20,770 nt of DNA from JBCDCE01 sp039182515. Its GTDB lineage: Bacteria; Pseudomonadota; Alphaproteobacteria; Rhodobacterales; Rhodobacteraceae. Of this stretch, positions 1-7,264 are shown one piece after another. Position numbers and translations under genes: made by a program. The notes under the pieces were generated by a model. That model saw nothing but the letters and a program-made list of their open reading frames with translations. It made no database searches and was not told where the DNA came from. The stretch's first letter is position 1. Every line of letters starts with the position of its first letter. The stretch spans positions 1-20,770 of the forward strand of contig JBCDCE010000066.1 of the NCBI GenBank assembly GCA_039182515.1, written 5' to 3'.

Positions 1-444
1 CCGCAGCCAAATACTTTGAGTACCTTGAAAGTAGGCAGTGAGGCGTTCTTCGACGTGCTGAGGATCCCAAACTGCGGCACACTCAAGCCTTTTGGCTTGC
101 TCGAGGCTTAAGGGCTTCGAATTGTCCGTGGCGTGATTGTATTCGTAGATTTTACCCGAAATGGCATCTTTGCGAAAAAACTTGGGGTCAACATACTCTG
201 CGAGACCCAGTTGGCTATGGCCGAATTTTCGCCAGTTTCCTTCAAGTCTTGCGTATTTGCTGACCCAGATTTTGAACAGTACGGGCTTTATGGAAATTTC
301 GTTGGCTGAGTGTTCTAGTTTTAGTGACGTGAAGTCGAAAAATTCGAACAAGGGTGCATCTAGGACCCGTGCAAATCCAAACCCAAAGCCATGCAGCGGT
401 AAGGCAAGGAGGTCTCCTTTTCTCCAAGGTTTGTCGCGCTTCAT
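1..444 (-). CDS. Imm26-like immunity protein, partial (C-terminus beyond the window)
   Basis: The minus strand is open from the ATG at 444 to the window edge, giving 148 codons without a stop. An in-frame TAG directly precedes the ATG, so this is the most upstream start; no strong Shine-Dalgarno is visible. Residues 8-28 carry the pattern KGDLLALPL, then a Gly/Phe-rich turn and ARVLD, followed by EFFDF and, around residues 55-78, VLFKIWV and GNWRKFG. This order of beta-strand motifs (GD..x-IPL, G/A-VL, FFD, VLFK, W-x-x-G) is what I know of Imm26-type immunity proteins of polymorphic toxin systems. The function, neutralising a cognate toxin, is inferred from that resemblance; no toxin lies in the window. 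The codons are AT-richer than the neighbouring operon, which fits accessory DNA. It could also be another small all-beta protein of unknown function. Confidence 0.6.
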   Translation of the reverse strand, partial: MKRDKPWRKGDLLALPLHGFGFGFARVLDAPLFEFFDFTSLKLEHSANEISIKPVLFKIWVSKYARLEGNWRKFGHSQLGLAEYVDPKFFRKDAISGKIYEYNHATDNSKPLSLEQAKRLECAAVWDPQHVEERLTAYFQGTQSIWLR

Positions 445-502
445 CTAGTTGTCACTTAGCTAAATTGGTGTTTATCGTCGCCTGCACTTACAGGTTTCTT
501 TG

Positions 503-533
503 AAAAAAAGGCGCACGGGGAAGCCCGCGCGCC
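503..533 (-). terminator. Intrinsic terminator of the monooxygenase/TRAP operon
   Basis: The hairpin pairs GGCGC (510-514) with GCGCC (529-533) and, after one mismatch, CGGG (516-519) with CCCG (524-527), around a GAAG loop. On the minus strand it is followed by seven T (A at 503-509). It starts 29 bases after the dctP stop codon, the expected position for the operon end. Confidence 0.8.
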
Positions 534-561
534 TGCTTTTCGTTTGCTAAAAGCGAAAGGC

Positions 562-1629
562 TTATTTCAGGTCCATCATCCGGCCGCCGTCGATGTCTGC
601 TTCTGCAGCGGCAACGGCTTCTTTCAGCGCACCGAGGATCTTTTCGCCTCCGTCAACATTGGCGACAAACCAATCTTGCACGGGCGTGGCCGCCTCAGCG
701 AAGGCTGCTTTTTCTTCTGGCGTTGGAACGTAAAGATCCCCACCGCCAGCGACGAAGTCAGCATAGGCTTGGATGGATTTACGCTTGGGAGATGCGAAGG
801 TCGCTTGTTGGAGCGCATAGAAGCCATCCACCACAACGCGGCGCAGGCTTTCGTCCATGCTCATGAACTTCTCGTTGTTCATCCACCACAGAGCGCCCAT
901 GTAAGCGTGGCCATCAAGGGTCACGTACTGAAGGCCCGCATCTGGGAACTTCATGCCCATGATGTCGGTGATGCCGTTTTTGGAGCCATCAACAACGCCG
1001 GTTTGGAACGAGGTGAAGAGCTCTGGCCATGGGATTGGGGTGGGAGACGCACCCAGGGCTTTTACGAGCTCTTGGGGCAGATCCGCCACAACAGTGCGCA
1101 GCTTAAGGCCTTCGAAATCTGCTGGTGTTGCGAGACGACGCTTTGTGTTTGCGAAGTTGCGCCAGCCACCGGTGTTGCCCACGGTCATCAGGCGGATGGT
1201 GTCACCGGAATCGTCGAGCGCCATCTGGCGCATCGTACGCACGAAGTCGCCTTGCAAGACGTGCTCGGCCACGCGGTCGTCTGCCATCAGATACGGCAAG
1301 TCCAGAACTTGCACATATGGGAAGATACCCGCGGCACCGCCTGAGGTGGAGATGTAGATGTCGATCGAGCCATCGGAGACACCCTGCAAGCACTCTGCGC
1401 CTTTGGAGCAAAGCTGTGTGCCGATGAAGAGCTCAACTTCGATAGCGCCGTTGGACGCCGCTTCAACGTAGTTTTTGAAGACAACAAGACCGTCATAGTC
1501 TTCGTCGTTTTCATTGGAGTTGGCAGTGGCGCGGAGTTTGAACTCGGCGTGGCCACCGGCAAAGGCCTCGGTTGTGGCGCCTGCCAGAAGCGTTGCGGCG
1601 GTGGCCGCGATGGTGAGATGTTTCAGCAT
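562..1629 (-). CDS. dctP: TRAP transporter solute-binding protein, DctP family
   Basis: 355 aa, a normal length for DctP proteins. This is the periplasmic receptor that captures the substrate and delivers it to DctQM. A signal peptide is visible at residues 1-25 (KH, hydrophobic Ala-rich core, AFA-GG). The family hallmark is present: KLR at 176-178, where the Arg usually pairs with a substrate carboxylate or similar anion, then GASPTPIP around 193-200 and FQTGVVDG at 208-215. The ATG at 1629 has a strong GGGAGGA Shine-Dalgarno. It lies 35 bases behind dctM and is the last gene before the terminator, whereas DctP often comes first in such operons. The context (SsuD-like monooxygenase, flavin reductase) suggests an organic sulfonate as ligand. 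TRAP systems for sulfonates such as isethionate and DHPS are known, but the ligand cannot be read from sequence. Confidence 0.93.
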   Translation of the reverse strand: MLKHLTIAATAATLLAGATTEAFAGGHAEFKLRATANSNENDEDYDGLVVFKNYVEAASNGAIEVELFIGTQLCSKGAECLQGVSDGSIDIYISTSGGAAGIFPYVQVLDLPYLMADDRVAEHVLQGDFVRTMRQMALDDSGDTIRLMTVGNTGGWRNFANTKRRLATPADFEGLKLRTVVADLPQELVKALGASPTPIPWPELFTSFQTGVVDGSKNGITDIMGMKFPDAGLQYVTLDGHAYMGALWWMNNEKFMSMDESLRRVVVDGFYALQQATFASPKRKSIQAYADFVAGGGDLYVPTPEEKAAFAEAATPVQDWFVANVDGGEKILGALKEAVAAAEADIDGGRMMDLK

Positions 1630-1664
1630 ATGGTTTAATCCTCCCTGGATATCTGAATGCTGGG

Positions 1665-3152
1665 TTATTGAACGAAGCCCGTCAAGCGCGGGATCGTCAT
1701 GGAAATGGCGGGGACATATGTGATCAAGAAGATCACAAAGATTTCCACAGCCAAGAATGGCAGAATGGCTTTGGCGATGGTTTCGACCTTTTCGCGGCTG
1801 ACCGTTGAGGCGACGAAGAGCACAAGGCCCATGGGGGGTGTTGCGAGGCCCACGGTGAGGTTCACGCTCATGATGATCGCGAAATGTACCGGGTGGACGC
1901 CTAGCTCGGTGAAAATCGGGCCCAGGATGGGGCCGAGAATGATGATCGCCGGGCCCGCATCGAGAAACATGCCGACGATGAAGAGCAAGATGTTGATGAG
2001 AAATAGTAGGATCAGTGGGTTCTCAGAAAGCCCCAAGATGAAGTCCGTCAGGATCTGAGGCGCATAACTTAAGGATACAACTGTTTTGAACGCCACGGCT
2101 GCGCCCACGAGGAGCAAAACGGCCGATGAGGCGAGGGCCGAACGGGCGATGACTGGCCAAAGATCGCGCGTTTTCATGGAGCGCAGCACAAGGAAACTGA
2201 CGATCAGTGCATAGGCCACGGCGACGGCGGAGGCCTCTGTGGGGGTCATGACGCCAATGAGAATGCCACCCAAGATGATTATCGGCGTTTGCAATGGGGC
2301 CACAGCCTTTTTGCACACAATGCGGAAGTCTTGGCTGATATTGGCTTTGAGCCAGAGCATCAGCGCGTGGGCCACCGGCAAGAAAACCGTAAAGACGATC
2401 CAACCATTGACGCTCAGACCCAAGCCAAAGCCCGCGTTGACGCCCGCAAAGATACCGTAGAGCAAGCCCGCCACGTTAATGCGGATCAGGACAAAGGAAA
2501 CCCAAGCCTCCACAGGGGAGATGGTTTGATCTTTGGTTACGATGCGCTCGGCTTTTGGCAGATCGTAGCGGTCTGCCATGAGGCGGACCATGACCATGAG
2601 GCCTACGCCCACCATGATCCCGGGCACGATGCCTGCGAGAAAGAGCGCCGCAACGCTTTCCCCCATGACATAGGCATAGATGATCATGATGCCCGAGGGC
2701 GGTATGATCGGGCCTATGACCGAAGACGCGGCGGTGACGGCAGCGGCAAACTTACGGCTATAGCCGTTTTTTTCCATAGCAGGGATGAGAGTTGAGCCGA
2801 GGGCAGACGTATCTGCCACAGCGGAGCCTGAAAGGCCTGCAAAGAGGATGGAGCTCAGGATATTGACGTGCGCGAGGCCGCCGCGCAGATGGCCCATAAA
2901 GGCTTGGGAGAACTCCACAAGGCGGGTGGTGATGCCGCCGCGGTTCATAATCTCGCCGGCCAGCATGAAAAAGGGCAGGGCCATAAGCGGGAAGCTGTCC
3001 ATGCCATTGTAGAGGTTGCGATAGAGAACTGCGAGATCGCGGCTGCCGCTTTCCATGAAGACCAAAGCACCAGGCGCCAACAATAGGCCAAAAACAACCG
3101 GAAGACCGATCATAAGTAAGACGAGGAAAACGGGAAGGAACCAGATTAGCAT
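1665..3152 (-). CDS. dctM: TRAP transporter large permease, DctM family
   Basis: 495 aa integral membrane protein of about 12 or more hydrophobic segments. It catalyses sodium-coupled uptake with DctQ. Family motifs are present: PLMALPFFMLAGEIM (55-69), HVNILSSILFAGLSGSAVAD (95-114), SSVIGPIIPPSG (143-154), GVMTPTEASAVAVAYAL (300-316) and a C-terminal FLDAGPAIIILGP segment. The usual family length is about 425-430, so this copy is about 65 residues longer. The extra part is roughly residues 200-280, with two or three added hydrophobic stretches between the two DctM repeats. The ATG at 3152 is preceded by AGGGAA at workable distance. It lies 82 bases after dctQ, with the hairpin pair in between. 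Confidence 0.93.
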   Translation of the reverse strand: MLIWFLPVFLVLLMIGLPVVFGLLLAPGALVFMESGSRDLAVLYRNLYNGMDSFPLMALPFFMLAGEIMNRGGITTRLVEFSQAFMGHLRGGLAHVNILSSILFAGLSGSAVADTSALGSTLIPAMEKNGYSRKFAAAVTAASSVIGPIIPPSGIMIIYAYVMGESVAALFLAGIVPGIMVGVGLMVMVRLMADRYDLPKAERIVTKDQTISPVEAWVSFVLIRINVAGLLYGIFAGVNAGFGLGLSVNGWIVFTVFLPVAHALMLWLKANISQDFRIVCKKAVAPLQTPIIILGGILIGVMTPTEASAVAVAYALIVSFLVLRSMKTRDLWPVIARSALASSAVLLLVGAAVAFKTVVSLSYAPQILTDFILGLSENPLILLFLINILLFIVGMFLDAGPAIIILGPILGPIFTELGVHPVHFAIIMSVNLTVGLATPPMGLVLFVASTVSREKVETIAKAILPFLAVEIFVIFLITYVPAISMTIPRLTGFVQ

Positions 3153-3174
3153 GGTGATGTTTCCCTACAGGCGC

Positions 3175-3220
3175 GCGTTTTTTGTTCAAAAAACGCAGAA
3201 AAAAATTGTTCAATTTTTTT
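3175..3220 (-). repeat. Two tandem perfect hairpins with identical tetraloops between dctQ and dctM
   Basis: On the plus strand, GCGTTTTTT (3175-3183) pairs with AAAAAACGC (3188-3196) around GTTC. AAAAAAATT (3199-3207) pairs with AATTTTTTT (3212-3220), also around GTTC. In the minus-strand transcript both loops read GAAC, both stems are 9 bp without mismatch, and only two bases separate them. Both contain the core TTGAACAA. The first hairpin met by polymerase is pure A/U, so it is a poor classical terminator. The pair could act as an attenuator, an RNase or translation control element, or a protein-binding site. The structure is seen directly; the role is inference. Confidence 0.7.
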
Positions 3221-3234
3221 GGCGGCGTTCAGCA

Positions 3235-3819
3235 TCAATCTATTGGCCCCGCGTCTCCTAAGGCCTTCAGTCTGTGACCGCCCCCCAAAGCTTTGATCAC
3301 TTCGCGCAAGAGCAATTCAAGATTGACAACGGTCAATAGGCAAAAGCCAACAAACAAAGACGTGTAAGCCCAGGAATTTTTAAACTTCATGCGCTCTCCG
3401 CCAAACCAATCCAATGGCAGGCGTAGCGAGGCAGACTTTCCGCGCCCCGTGAGGGAATTGACGTTGTCCCACCCCAATTGCATGCAAGTGACCAAAACCA
3501 CCATCGCGCAAATCAGCAGTACAAACGTGAGAATGCGAGAGAAAAACGGTGAGAGTGCGCGCTCGGCCATGTCTATGGCCACGAACCCGCCTTGACGGTA
3601 CGCCAAAGGCGCAATCAAACCGGTCATCCAAAGCATCAAAAACCGCGCGCCTTCTTCGGTCCAATTGGGCGCGTCGTTGAGCACATATCTAAAGAAAACT
3701 TGGCCCAAGATGGCAAGAACCATGCAAGTGAGCGCAACAATCGCCAGCAATCGACCGAGTTTCAAAACCCAATCATTAAAGATCTGTATCGGGGCCAAAA
3801 CCCCAAATAAAAGCGCCAT
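3235..3819 (-). CDS. dctQ: TRAP transporter small permease, DctQ family
   Basis: 194 aa with four hydrophobic segments at about residues 21-43, 56-76, 95-115 and 150-172, the DctQ topology. Family signatures are FFRYVLNDAPNWTEEGARFLM (roughly 42-62; R/K-YV-N...W..E..R) and the following GLIAPLAYRQGG-x-x-AIDM (67-84). It is the small membrane subunit that partners DctM. The segment between the third and fourth helices (about 120-148) is longer and more polar than in minimal DctQ proteins. The ATG at 3819 has an excellent Shine-Dalgarno (AAGGAGG). It sits 44 bases behind the flavin reductase gene and very likely shares its transcript. Confidence 0.9.
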   Translation of the reverse strand: MALLFGVLAPIQIFNDWVLKLGRLLAIVALTCMVLAILGQVFFRYVLNDAPNWTEEGARFLMLWMTGLIAPLAYRQGGFVAIDMAERALSPFFSRILTFVLLICAMVVLVTCMQLGWDNVNSLTGRGKSASLRLPLDWFGGERMKFKNSWAYTSLFVGFCLLTVVNLELLLREVIKALGGGHRLKALGDAGPID

Positions 3820-3863
3820 CTTCTTCCTCCTTGAAGCTGGCTAATATCGAATACTATTCCTCG

Positions 3864-4373
3864 TTAACCGTGAGGCGTAAACCCTCCGTAGCTGCCCTGT
3901 GTAAACAACAGTGGGGCCCCCTGTGAGAGGTGAAAAACATCCACCTGATCGACCAAGATGACGTGATCGCCAGCATCATGAGCCGCACGTCGCGTACACT
4001 CAAATACGGCCAGGGCGCCGCCGATCAGCGGCGTGCCATGCGCATTACGTGTGACATCTAAGCTTCCGAAAGCATTGGCTTCTTTCACAAATCCCATCGC
4101 AACGCTGGCTTGGTCGCTGGCCAAGATGTGAATGGCGGTATGCTTGGCTTCTGAATAAACCTCAAAGCGCCGCGCCGCTTTGGCAGGAGACCAAAGGACA
4201 AGGGCCGGATCCAGCGACACGCTCGCAAAAGAGTTGGCCGTGATGCCCACGTCTTGGCCCAATTCCGTTTGTGTCGTGATCACACAGACGCCTGTGCCAA
4301 ACTGCCCTAGAGCGGAGCGAAAGGCCCGCGGATCAGCGCCTGGAGAAAACTGGGTAGAGACCGTCTCGCCCAT
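3864..4373 (-). CDS. Flavin reductase (FMN reductase component of a two-component monooxygenase)
   Basis: 169 aa protein of the flavin-reductase-like split-barrel family (HpaC type). It uses NAD(P)H to reduce free FMN, which is passed to a partner oxygenase. Motifs are FRSALGQFGTGVCVITT at 18-34, GITANSFASVSLDPALVLW at 43-61, the FMN-contacting core of the family, and GDHVILVDQVD near 138-148 (family H-x-I-x-x-G-x-V). It begins two bases after the aldo/keto reductase stop codon and is in one operon with the SsuD-like monooxygenase, its natural partner. By role and position it corresponds to SmoA of the sulfoquinovose monooxygenase pathway. E. coli SsuE, by contrast, is a flavodoxin-fold reductase, so the pairing here is of the Smo/HpaC type. 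Confidence 0.9.
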   Translation of the reverse strand: MGETVSTQFSPGADPRAFRSALGQFGTGVCVITTQTELGQDVGITANSFASVSLDPALVLWSPAKAARRFEVYSEAKHTAIHILASDQASVAMGFVKEANAFGSLDVTRNAHGTPLIGGALAVFECTRRAAHDAGDHVILVDQVDVFHLSQGAPLLFTQGSYGGFTPHG

Positions 4374-4375
4374 GC

Positions 4376-5257
4376 TTAAGGCACCTCGTCGCCGAGCGCG
4401 GCGGTGTAAAGCTCAAACCAGGTTTCGCGATCCATTTCCACATCCAGTGCTTTGTGGAAGCCTTTGATCCGGTTTAGGTTATTCGTTCCCATGACAGGCA
4501 TAATTTTCGCTGGATGCGCCAGCAGCCAGGCCACGGCAACAGCCGTTTCATCAACGCCTTGTGCATCGCCAACTTTTTTCAGAGCGGTCATGACAGGAGC
4601 GTTGTCAAAAAGCGTGCCGCCACCCAGAGGCGACCAAGCCATCGGCTTGATGCTGCGTTCTTGCAAGTAAGCCAAATCCCCATTTGTGAAAGGGGCGTGA
4701 TGCGGCAAGCTCATCTCGATTTGATTGGTCACAAGCTTTGTTTTCATGGCCGATTGCAGCAGCGTCCAATCATGCAGCTTGAAGTTCGACACACCGACCG
4801 TGCGCACTTTGCCCGAAGCCACCACCTCATCGAGCGCTGCACCGGTTTCCAGATGGTCCATCAACGGATCAGGGCGATGAATGAGCAGGCAATCAATTGT
4901 GTCGATTCCCATAAGGCGCAGCGAGTGATCGACGGAAGCCAAAATATGCGCGCGGCTGGTATCGTAATACTTTACCCGCGCATCCGCGTAGCGCCCAGCA
5001 GGGGCCACAATATCGCATTTGGTCACGATCTCGATTTGATCCCGCAGAGCAGGGGTAAGGGCCTTGCCTAAGATCTCTTCTGCTTCGTAGCCGCCGTAGA
5101 TATCGGCTTGATCCATGGTTGTGATGCCTTGCTGCAGGCAAGCTTCAATCTTGGCTTGCACGTGGGCTGGCGAGGTATCTGTGTCGTCGCCAATGCGCCA
5201 CAAGCCATAAACAATGCGGCTAAATTCCAACCCAGGGGCGAGTGTGACCCGTTCCAT
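4376..5257 (-). CDS. Aldo/keto reductase, YdhF-like (SmoB-like by context)
   Basis: 293 aa NAD(P)H-dependent aldo/keto reductase, alpha/beta barrel. The catalytic tetrad is visible: D49 and Y54 in TMDQADIYGG, K80 in IVTKCDI and H127 in LLIHRPDP. GVSNF (155-159) and NQIE (178-181) are typical. The sequence, including HRPDPLMD and MAWSPLGGG, closely resembles E. coli YdhF. The start is the ATG at 5255-5257, overlapping the upstream monooxygenase stop (TGATG), with AGGAGAAAG just before it. A longer in-frame start at 5377 would lie wholly inside the monooxygenase gene and adds 40 non-family residues. Between an SsuD-like monooxygenase and a flavin reductase, the likely job is reducing the aldehyde left by C-S cleavage, as SmoB does with 6-oxo-glucose. 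The substrate here is inferred. Confidence 0.9.
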   Translation of the reverse strand: MERVTLAPGLEFSRIVYGLWRIGDDTDTSPAHVQAKIEACLQQGITTMDQADIYGGYEAEEILGKALTPALRDQIEIVTKCDIVAPAGRYADARVKYYDTSRAHILASVDHSLRLMGIDTIDCLLIHRPDPLMDHLETGAALDEVVASGKVRTVGVSNFKLHDWTLLQSAMKTKLVTNQIEMSLPHHAPFTNGDLAYLQERSIKPMAWSPLGGGTLFDNAPVMTALKKVGDAQGVDETAVAVAWLLAHPAKIMPVMGTNNLNRIKGFHKALDVEMDRETWFELYTAALGDEVP

Positions 5258-6411
5258 CAGCGTCTTTCTCCTACGCCAAGCGGTGTGGCGGGCGCGCTGC
5301 TCGGGACCCGGCCACAGGCCTGGGGCAGTGAGACAGTTTCCAGCTCCGGCATCACCAGTTTTCCGAAATACTTGCACTCATCGATATGCGGATAACCCGA
5401 GAAGATAAACGCCCGAATGCCCATCTTTTTGTAAGCTTCGATCTCTGAGAGGATTTGATCGGCTGAGCCAACAAGAGCCGCGCCACAGCCAGATCGAGCC
5501 CGGCCCACACCGGTCCAGAGGTTGGGCTCAACATAGCCAAACTTATCCGCCAACTCGCGGGCCTTGGCTTGGTGGGAAACCCCTAAAGACGTACTATCAT
5601 GGGCGCGGTCGCGAATAAGTTGACCGTATTCGTCATCCAGCTTTGAGACGAGGTATTCCGCGTATTCCTTGGCCTCAGCTTCTGTGTCGCGCACGATCAT
5701 ATGCACGCGCAGGCCGTAATCCAGCGTGCGATCATAGCCCTCAGCCACGGCGTTTACCGCCTTCATCCGTTCTGCGATTTGATCCTTGGGTTCAGGCCAC
5801 ATCAGATACACGTCACAGTGTTGGCCGCAGAGCTCCAGGGCTGCTGGGGAATAGCCGCCGAAATAGAGAAGCGGGCCGCCGGTTTGGTAAGGCTTTGCGG
5901 GATCTGTGGTCAGGCCTTCGAAGCTGTAGACCTCGCCTTTGTAATTGATCTCGTCTTGGGTCCAAGCTTGCTTGAGGATTTCCACCACCTCGCGCGAGCG
6001 CTGGTAGCGGAAGTTCGACTCAGCCTTCTCGCCAGGAAAATCAGACGAGATGATGTTCACGGTCAGGCGCCCTTTTAACATGTGATCGAGGGTCGCGAGC
6101 GTGCGCGCGAGCATGATGGGCTGCATCTCGCCGCAACGCACCGCCGCAAGCATGTTGATCTTGGACGTGAGCGGCGCACAGCCAGCCACGAAGCTCAATG
6201 TGTCTTGACCCACTTGATAGGACGAGGGGCAAAGGATGTTGCGAAAGCCTTGCGTTTCCGCCTCAAGAAGAATGTCCCGGCAATGGTCCCAGCTGGAGCG
6301 CAGCGCGCCATCCGGCACACCCAGGAACTGGTAGTCGTCCGAGCACAGGGCTGAGAACCAAGACACTTCTGCGCCAGTCAAGTCTGGAGAGGTGACAGGA
6401 ACAAGGGTCAT
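5257..6411 (-). CDS. FMNH2-dependent sulfonate monooxygenase, SsuD/SmoC-like (bacterial luciferase family)
   Basis: 384 aa luciferase-like monooxygenase. It should use FMNH2 and O2 to cleave a C-S bond, giving an aldehyde and sulfite. Residues matching those known in E. coli SsuD are present: R235 and H237 in LRVHMIVRDTEAEA (SsuD R226/H228), R306 in GVGRARSGCGAALVG (R297) and Y340 in FSGYPH (Y331). RLTVNIIS at 115-122 is the usual family core strand. The last 25 residues are a low-complexity tail beyond the barrel. The ATG at 6411 follows AAAGGA and is the first gene of the leftward operon, translationally coupled to the aldo/keto reductase. A flavin reductase and a TRAP importer follow. The family is clear; the exact sulfonate (sulfoquinovose or another) is not. 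Confidence 0.88.
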   Translation of the reverse strand: MTLVPVTSPDLTGAEVSWFSALCSDDYQFLGVPDGALRSSWDHCRDILLEAETQGFRNILCPSSYQVGQDTLSFVAGCAPLTSKINMLAAVRCGEMQPIMLARTLATLDHMLKGRLTVNIISSDFPGEKAESNFRYQRSREVVEILKQAWTQDEINYKGEVYSFEGLTTDPAKPYQTGGPLLYFGGYSPAALELCGQHCDVYLMWPEPKDQIAERMKAVNAVAEGYDRTLDYGLRVHMIVRDTEAEAKEYAEYLVSKLDDEYGQLIRDRAHDSTSLGVSHQAKARELADKFGYVEPNLWTGVGRARSGCGAALVGSADQILSEIEAYKKMGIRAFIFSGYPHIDECKYFGKLVMPELETVSLPQACGRVPSSAPATPLGVGERR

Positions 6412-6515
6412 GGTTGCGTCCTTTGCGGTTCACTTTCCTCTTGCGTAGCAAAAGAAAATATATGCATCAATAGTATATCAATTTTTTCTTGGATCCGAGC
6501 GAGGCTCGGTTTGCA
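6412..6515. promoter_or_regulatory. Divergent control region of the GntR divergon
   Basis: This 104-base gap separates the monooxygenase start from gntR and must hold both promoters. On the minus strand TTGATG (6465-6470), 17 bases, then TACGCA (6442-6447) is a plausible -35/-10 pair about 25 bases ahead of the leader. The AT-rich core 6458-6482 has ATAT arms and, on the minus strand, TTGAT repeated 11 bases apart, one helical turn. It is the best candidate for the GntR operator. The motif does not closely match a textbook HutC-type site, so the operator call is inference. Confidence 0.45.
6495..6509 (+). promoter_or_regulatory. Hairpin over the ribosome binding site of gntR
   Basis: CCGAGC (6495-6500), loop GAG, GCTCGG (6504-6509) is a perfect 6-bp inverted repeat. 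The only Shine-Dalgarno-like bases for the ATG at 6516, GAGG (6501-6504), lie in its loop and first stem base. If transcribed, it could limit translation of the regulator. It would be translated instead if the upstream TTG at 6489 were the start. Confidence 0.4.
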
Positions 6516-7244
6516 ATGGCTGAAGAGACACTCGCATCCGCGCCGACCGCGCTGCCGAAATACCAAAACCTGGCGGAAATGCTGATCCGCGAGATCGCGG
6601 CGGGGCGTCTGCCAAATGGATCAAAACTTCCACCGGAGCGCATATTCGCCAGCCAGCTCGGCGTGGCCATTGGCACTTTGCGCAAAGCGCTCGATGTGCT
6701 GGTGGAAAAGGGTCTGATCGAGCGCATCCAGGGCTCGGGCAATTACGTACGCGCGAAAGGCAGCGTCGAGAGCATCTACAGCCTCTTTCGCCTTGAGCGG
6801 CTTGAGGGCGGCGGCTTGCCCTCAGCTGAAATCTTGACCCTCTCTTTTGGTCCCAAACCAGCGCGCGTGCCCACTTTTGGCCCCTCAGAACAGGCCCATC
6901 GCATTCGACGCCTCAGATTTTTGGACGACCGAGCCATCGCGATGGAAGAGATCTTTTTGGATGCGAGTGCAGCTCCCGATCGAAACGCTGCGTTTCGCAA
7001 AGAAGATCTCGGCGACGCGCTGTATCTGCATTACAAGCACGCGCTGGGCGTGGTGATTGCGCGTGTGGAAGACCGGATCGGCGTGGCCGTGGCACCCGCT
7101 TGGTCTGACCCACGCTTTGGGCCATCCCCAGGCACGCAAGTGGGGTTCGTGGAGCGGGTGAGTCGCTTGGCAGATGGCGCTGCAATAGAGTTTTCACGCA
7201 CCTGGTTTGACCCAAACGAGGCGCGCTATATCAATCGGTTTTGA
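6516..7244 (+). CDS. GntR-family transcriptional regulator, HutC subfamily (UTRA domain)
   Basis: 242 aa. A winged helix-turn-helix occupies residues 15-79 (KYQNLAEMLIREI, GSKLPPERIFASQLGVAIGTLRKALDVLVEKGLIERIQGSGNYV), followed by a UTRA-type effector domain from about 90 to 235 that ends in SRTWFDPNEARY, typical of HutC members. Such proteins usually repress neighbouring catabolic genes until a pathway compound binds the UTRA domain. I chose the ATG at 6516, with GAGG upstream. An in-frame TTG at 6489 would add nine residues but has no ribosome binding site. It is divergent from the monooxygenase/TRAP operon and upstream of the dehydrogenase and phosphatase genes, so it probably controls both arms and itself. 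The effector is unknown. Confidence 0.92.
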   Translation: MAEETLASAPTALPKYQNLAEMLIREIAAGRLPNGSKLPPERIFASQLGVAIGTLRKALDVLVEKGLIERIQGSGNYVRAKGSVESIYSLFRLERLEGGGLPSAEILTLSFGPKPARVPTFGPSEQAHRIRRLRFLDDRAIAMEEIFLDASAAPDRNAAFRKEDLGDALYLHYKHALGVVIARVEDRIGVAVAPAWSDPRFGPSPGTQVGFVERVSRLADGAAIEFSRTWFDPNEARYINRF

Positions 7245-7264
7245 CGCCGAAAAGGAGAGCAACG

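Noticed and set aside
161..448. Plus-strand open frame across the left-edge gene
   Set aside because: The minus strand is open over all 444 bases with a recognisable motif pattern, while this frame is Ser/Arg/Pro-rich with no family features.
544..1344. Long open frame on the plus strand opposite dctP
   Set aside because: It is antisense to a well-supported DctP gene with signal peptide and family motifs, and its translation resembles no family. Similar antisense frames at 2289-2795, 9954-10616, 13148-13804, 16812-17480 and 18627-19277 were rejected for the same reason.
5258..5377. N-terminal extension of the aldo/keto reductase
   Set aside because: It lies inside the monooxygenase gene. 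The ATG at 5257 has a ribosome binding site and the TGATG overlap, and aligns with the YdhF N-terminus.
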